A stretch of 8,893 nucleotides of DNA from Betaproteobacteria bacterium. GTDB lineage: Bacteria > Pseudomonadota > Gammaproteobacteria > Burkholderiales > SG8-41. How positions within the stretch are numbered: position 1 is the stretch's first letter; each line of letters opens with the position of its first letter. This document shows positions 6,356 to 8,893 of the stretch, piece after piece. The notes beneath the pieces were generated by a model. That model did not search any database. It had not been told where the DNA came from and saw only the letters and a list, made by a program, of their open reading frames with translations. The DNA lies in assembly GCA_021414185.1 (NCBI GenBank), contig JAIOOZ010000452.1, forward strand, positions 1 to 8,893, written 5' to 3'. The position numbers were made by a program, and so were the translations under genes.

Positions 6356-6597
6356 GCCGGATACCTGACGACATCGACTGGACTCTGACCACCTGGGAAG
6401 GCGTGCGCCGTGAACAGCTCCGGCGCGCGGCGGCGTTTACCCTGCGTGAGCGCATGCAGTCGCTTGAGGACATGGCCGAAGTCGCGGAGCGTTTCCGGCA
6501 AATGCGCGAAGCCGCAAAGTCCGGAGCCACCGGTGCCGGTACGCCAGAGGGCGCCGCGCGCCAGCCGCCGGCCGCATACGAACCGGACGGCGAATAA
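6352..6597 (+). CDS. Small helical protein coupled to the nucleotidyltransferase, possible partner or antitoxin
   Basis: This 81-residue protein starts at GTG inside the stop of the previous gene (GTGA overlap), so it is made by coupled translation. I do not recognise a named family. The N-terminus has two Trp in an acidic stretch (DDIDWTLTTWEG, residues 6-17). It is followed by a long, charged amphipathic helix (about 18-50, rich in Arg, Glu and Leu) and an Ala/Gly/Pro-rich, probably disordered tail. There is no RxxxxH HEPN motif and no winged-helix domain, so it is neither the HEPN nor the AbiEi partner known for such enzymes. The size, overlap and helix-plus-tail form fit an antitoxin that binds the enzyme, but that is inference. 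It could also be an accessory subunit. Confidence 0.65.
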   Translation: MSRIPDDIDWTLTTWEGVRREQLRRAAAFTLRERMQSLEDMAEVAERFRQMREAAKSGATGAGTPEGAARQPPAAYEPDGE

Positions 6598-6613
6598 AAT
6601 AACGCGGCTCGTC

Positions 6614-6638
6614 GCGCGCCAGCTTCGCCCCGGCGCGC
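6614..6638. repeat. GC-only inverted repeat after the two-gene unit
   Basis: GCGCGCC at 6614-6620 pairs perfectly with GGCGCGC at 6632-6638 around an 11-base loop. It begins 17 bases after the stop of the small gene. It could end transcription or protect the 3' end, but no T-run follows, so a factor-independent terminator is not supported. Confidence 0.3.
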
Positions 6639-6654
6639 ATACGATAAACCGACT

Positions 6655-6839
6655 CGCCGCGGCCTTTCCGCGTGCCCGGTTACCCGGTGGTGGCGGCGAT
6701 TTTCGTTGTTACCTGCGGTTATCTCTTGTGGTCCAGCCTCACTTACCACGGCAAACATGCTTTTGTCGGGCTCGGCGTGCTGGCGGTCGGCGCGGTGATC
6801 ATGCTGGTCGCGCGCGGCAAGAACAGCGGCGCGGCTTAG
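6655..6839 (+). pseudogene. 3' remnant of a second APC permease gene
   Basis: The reading frame from 6660 encodes the last 59 residues of an APC permease (PFRVPGYPVV, CGYLLWSS, the final helix), ending at TAG 6837-6839. It matches the intact permease at 5556-5709 over 154 bases with 9 differences, then has its own tail (VARGKNSGAA). Six of the eight changed codons are silent; the two replacements are Pro to Ala and Leu to Val. The frame is closed by TAA at 6645-6647 and has no start, so it is not expressed as a protein. Homology stops abruptly at about 6655. It is most simply the end of a former tandem permease paralogue whose front was lost when the nucleotidyltransferase unit took its place. 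Confidence 0.85.
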
Positions 6840-7933
6840 GCCGGCAACAGCCTAACCTGCGCGGGCGAGATACCGACCCTGACCTGGCTGCCCGGCACGA
6901 ATTCGACGTTGCCGCCGAAATGCGGCTGGTCGGCGACGATGTCGGTGCCCTGCGCATCGATGCGGTAGCGCACGAATTCGCCGAGAAACTCGCGGTGCGC
7001 GACATTACCGGTCACCCATATCCTGTCCGTCGCGCCGACGCTGTCCGGCGCTGCGAGGCTAAGCGTGTGCGGCCGGAATGCGATTTCGGCGTCGCCCGAC
7101 ATGGGACTGTCCGTTGCCAGGCTGACTTTGCCGATCAGCGGTGATTCGAAGGTGACGCCGCCGGCGGATTTCTGCGCCGTTCCGCGCAGGAGATTGATGG
7201 TGCCGACAAAGCTTGCGATGAAGCGGTTGTACGGACGGTCGAAGAGTTCCATCGGCGTGCCGACCTGCTGGATCACGCCGCGGTCGAGGACGGCGACGCG
7301 GTCGGAGATCGACAAAGCCTCTTCCTGGTCGTGGGTCACGAATATGGTGGTGATGCCGAGCTTGCGCTGCAGCGCAAGCAACTCTGTGCGCATGTGCACG
7401 CGCAGCTTGGCATCAAGGTTGGACAGAGGTTCGTCCAGAAGCAGAACCTTCGGCTCGATTGCGATGGTGCGTGCGACGGCGACGCGCTGCTGCTGGCCGC
7501 CCGAGAGCTGGTTAGGCCGGCGTGCGCCATAGTCGGCAAGCCCCACGAGTTCGAGCGCTGCAGCCGTGCGGCGGGCGATGTCCGCACGCGGCAGTTTGCG
7601 TTCTTCGAGACCAAAGGCGACGTTTTGCGCGACGGTCATATGCGGCCACAACGCGTAGTTCTGGAACACCATGCCGATGTCGCGCCGCCACGGCGGAATG
7701 CTCGTGATGTCCGCGCCGTCGATGGTCACCGTGCCGCTTTGCGCCTGGTTGAAGCCGGCAATCAGGCGCAGCAGCGTCGATTTGCCGCAGCCGGACGGCC
7801 CCAGCAGCGCGAAGAACTCGCCGGGCTCGACGGTGAGGCTGATGTCGCGCAGCACCTGCGTTGCGCCGAACGCGAGACTCACGTTCCGGATGTCGACCCT
7901 GACCTTGGGGCCGGTTGCTGTTGCGTTGTTCAT
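6836..7933 (-). CDS. ABC transporter ATP-binding protein, PotA/FbpC-type (ferric or small-anion importer)
   Basis: This 365-residue ATPase powers a binding-protein-dependent importer at the inner face of the membrane. All motifs are present: Walker A GPSGCGKST at 45-53, Q-loop Q92 (MVFQNYALWPHMTV), signature LSGGQQQR at 144-151, Walker B LLLDEP at 165-170, D-loop SNLD at 172-175 and switch His202 (VTHDQEEA). Residues about 235-365 form the extra TOBE domain of the sugar/iron/polyamine class. The ALWPHMTV Q-loop wording is common in ferric and phosphonate-type members. It starts 2 bases after the permease stop, in the same operon. Its TAA (6836-6838) overlaps the TAG of the convergent permease remnant. 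Length and motifs are normal. The exact substrate is not readable from the ATPase. Confidence 0.92.
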   Translation of the reverse strand: MNNATATGPKVRVDIRNVSLAFGATQVLRDISLTVEPGEFFALLGPSGCGKSTLLRLIAGFNQAQSGTVTIDGADITSIPPWRRDIGMVFQNYALWPHMTVAQNVAFGLEERKLPRADIARRTAAALELVGLADYGARRPNQLSGGQQQRVAVARTIAIEPKVLLLDEPLSNLDAKLRVHMRTELLALQRKLGITTIFVTHDQEEALSISDRVAVLDRGVIQQVGTPMELFDRPYNRFIASFVGTINLLRGTAQKSAGGVTFESPLIGKVSLATDSPMSGDAEIAFRPHTLSLAAPDSVGATDRIWVTGNVAHREFLGEFVRYRIDAQGTDIVADQPHFGGNVEFVPGSQVRVGISPAQVRLLPA

Positions 7934-7935
7934 GG

Positions 7936-8893
7936 TTACACCCCGGTTTTCAATATCTGCGCAGCGTGTCCTGCGGCGCGGTTGCGGATCAGGCGGTTGG
8001 AGAAGTAGGTGCCGAGACCGACCAGCACGACGGCGATGACGCCAAGTGCTGCGCCCGGTCCGCGTCCGGCGATGCTTTGCATGTAGAGATAGATGCCGTA
8101 CGACATCGGTGCGTCGCTTTGCGCGGTGACGAGCATGATGGTCGCCGACAATTCCACTGCCGCGGTCAGAAAGCTCGTGACGAAGCCGGCGAGGATGCCG
8201 CCTGCCATCAATGGCACTACTACGCGATAGATGGTGCGGTTCTTGTTGGCGCCGAGGTTCTCGGCAGCTTCTTCAAGTGAAACATGCATCTGTTGCAATG
8301 CCGCCATGCATGAACGCAATGCATACGGCAAACGCCTGACCGTGTAGGCGATGGCGATGATGAGCCAGAATGCGGTAAATGGCTCGTTGGTGAACGGCAA
8401 CTGGAAATCCCGGAACGTGCGCAAATAGCCGATGGCGAGCACGACGCCCGGTATGGCAATCGCAGCGCTGGCCGCAAAATCCAGCCACTGGCGTCCCGGC
8501 AATTTGGTACGCAGTATCAGGTAGGCGATTGCGGTGCCGATGACGACGTCGAGTCCCGCGGCAATACCGCAATAGAGCAGGGTATTCGCCATCATGCCGC
8601 TGGAGTCGCGAAAGACCGTCACGTAATTGTCCAGCGTGTAGACGTCGGGGACGATTGAATAGCTCCAGACTTTGGATAGCGACAACAGCAGTATGCCGAG
8701 GTGCGGCGACAGCACCACTATCAGAACCAGCACGATCCAGCCGTAGGCAATCACCGCCTGCCACGGCTTCAGCTTGCGCTTGGCGAGGCTGGAGCCGCCT
8801 CGTTGCAGCGTCGCATAGTCTTTGCCGCGCATGATCCAGGTCGAACCCCACAACGCCACGAGCGAGGCGATGACCATGATGACGCTCGCGACA
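7936..8893 (-). CDS. ABC transporter permease, C-terminal half of a two-domain (FbpB-type) protein, cut by window edge
   Basis: The reading frame is open to the right edge, so the Met at 8877 is internal rather than a proven start. The visible 318 codons begin with one membrane helix (VIMVIASLVALWGSTWI) and a polar linker (RGKDYATLQRGG), which looks like the join between the two halves of FbpB-type permeases. A full six-helix BPD_transp_1 domain follows. The cytoplasmic EAA loop, which docks on the ATPase, is clear at about residues 202-222 from that Met (EEAAENLGA then VVPLMAGG). The segment ELSATIMLV, then GPGAALGVI, is typical of putative ferric-type permeases. It lies directly upstream of the ATPase gene. 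The first half and probably the substrate-binding protein lie beyond 8893. Confidence 0.88.
   Translation of the reverse strand, partial: VASVIMVIASLVALWGSTWIMRGKDYATLQRGGSSLAKRKLKPWQAVIAYGWIVLVLIVVLSPHLGILLLSLSKVWSYSIVPDVYTLDNYVTVFRDSSGMMANTLLYCGIAAGLDVVIGTAIAYLILRTKLPGRQWLDFAASAAIAIPGVVLAIGYLRTFRDFQLPFTNEPFTAFWLIIAIAYTVRRLPYALRSCMAALQQMHVSLEEAAENLGANKNRTIYRVVVPLMAGGILAGFVTSFLTAAVELSATIMLVTAQSDAPMSYGIYLYMQSIAGRGPGAALGVIAVVLVGLGTYFSNRLIRNRAAGHAAQILKTGV

Noticed and set aside
5846..6597. Classic HEPN-MNT or AbiE pair
   Set aside because: The small partner has no RxxxxH motif and no winged helix, and the gene order does not fit AbiEi-AbiEii.
6614..6638. Intrinsic terminator after the two-gene unit
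   Set aside because: The stem is strong, but there is no T-run after it on either strand, so it is listed only as an inverted repeat.
5556..6808. att-type direct repeats of an integrative element inserted at a gene 3' end
   Set aside because: The repeats are long, diverged and mostly silent in their changes, and the 1.1-kb interval has no integrase; loss of a tandem paralogue explains it better.
6410..7144. 244-codon open frame on the + strand
   Set aside because: It overlaps the small gene, the permease remnant in the wrong frame, and the antisense of the ABC ATPase; Arg-rich shadow.

Overview
The window is gene-dense, GC-rich bacterial DNA. Gene styles, Sec signal peptides and a proteobacterial ferric-type ABC transporter suggest a proteobacterium, perhaps a betaproteobacterium. 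That placement is inference: there is no rRNA or other marker gene here.

Left half (1-4388): five head-to-tail paralogues of one family lie on the + strand. The first runs off the left edge and carries a frameshift. The other four (791-1735, 1738-2589, 2591-3469, 3486-4388) are intact. Each has a Sec signal peptide ending Ala|Gln, a class I SAM-dependent methyltransferase core (VPTP region, DLGSGDGR, an acidic VDLD or IELD site, YLLP, HD[FY]xM..W.PD) and a conserved C-terminal beta-rich domain ending W.A.R. The core resembles the mitochondrial FAM173 lysine methyltransferases (ATPSCKMT and ANTKMT). The four intact genes are separated by 1-16 bases. The last overlaps an APC-type amino acid permease (4385-5743) by ATGA, so all five look like one operon. 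This is the most unusual part of the window: a family expansion of apparently exported methyltransferases, co-transcribed with a small-molecule permease. The 150 bases before 791 hold a 7-bp tandem repeat array that starts in the upstream stop codon, and an apparently interrupted interspersed repeat.

Middle (5744-6839): behind its own promoter-like sequence sits a two-gene unit. It encodes a nucleotidyltransferase with GG...DxD and a third Asp, and an overlapping 81-residue helical protein; it looks like a toxin-antitoxin or defence module. It is bracketed by the permease 3' end and a second, about 94% identical copy of that 3' end (6655-6839). Most differences between the copies are silent, so the second copy seems to be the tail of a once functional permease paralogue.

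Right (6836-8893, - strand): a binding-protein-dependent ABC transporter, with the C-terminal half of a two-domain permease (cut by the right edge) followed 2 bases later by its PotA/FbpC-type ATPase. Its last codon overlaps the stop of the permease remnant. The substrate-binding protein gene would lie beyond the right edge. This operon is ordinary and probably imports iron or a small anion.
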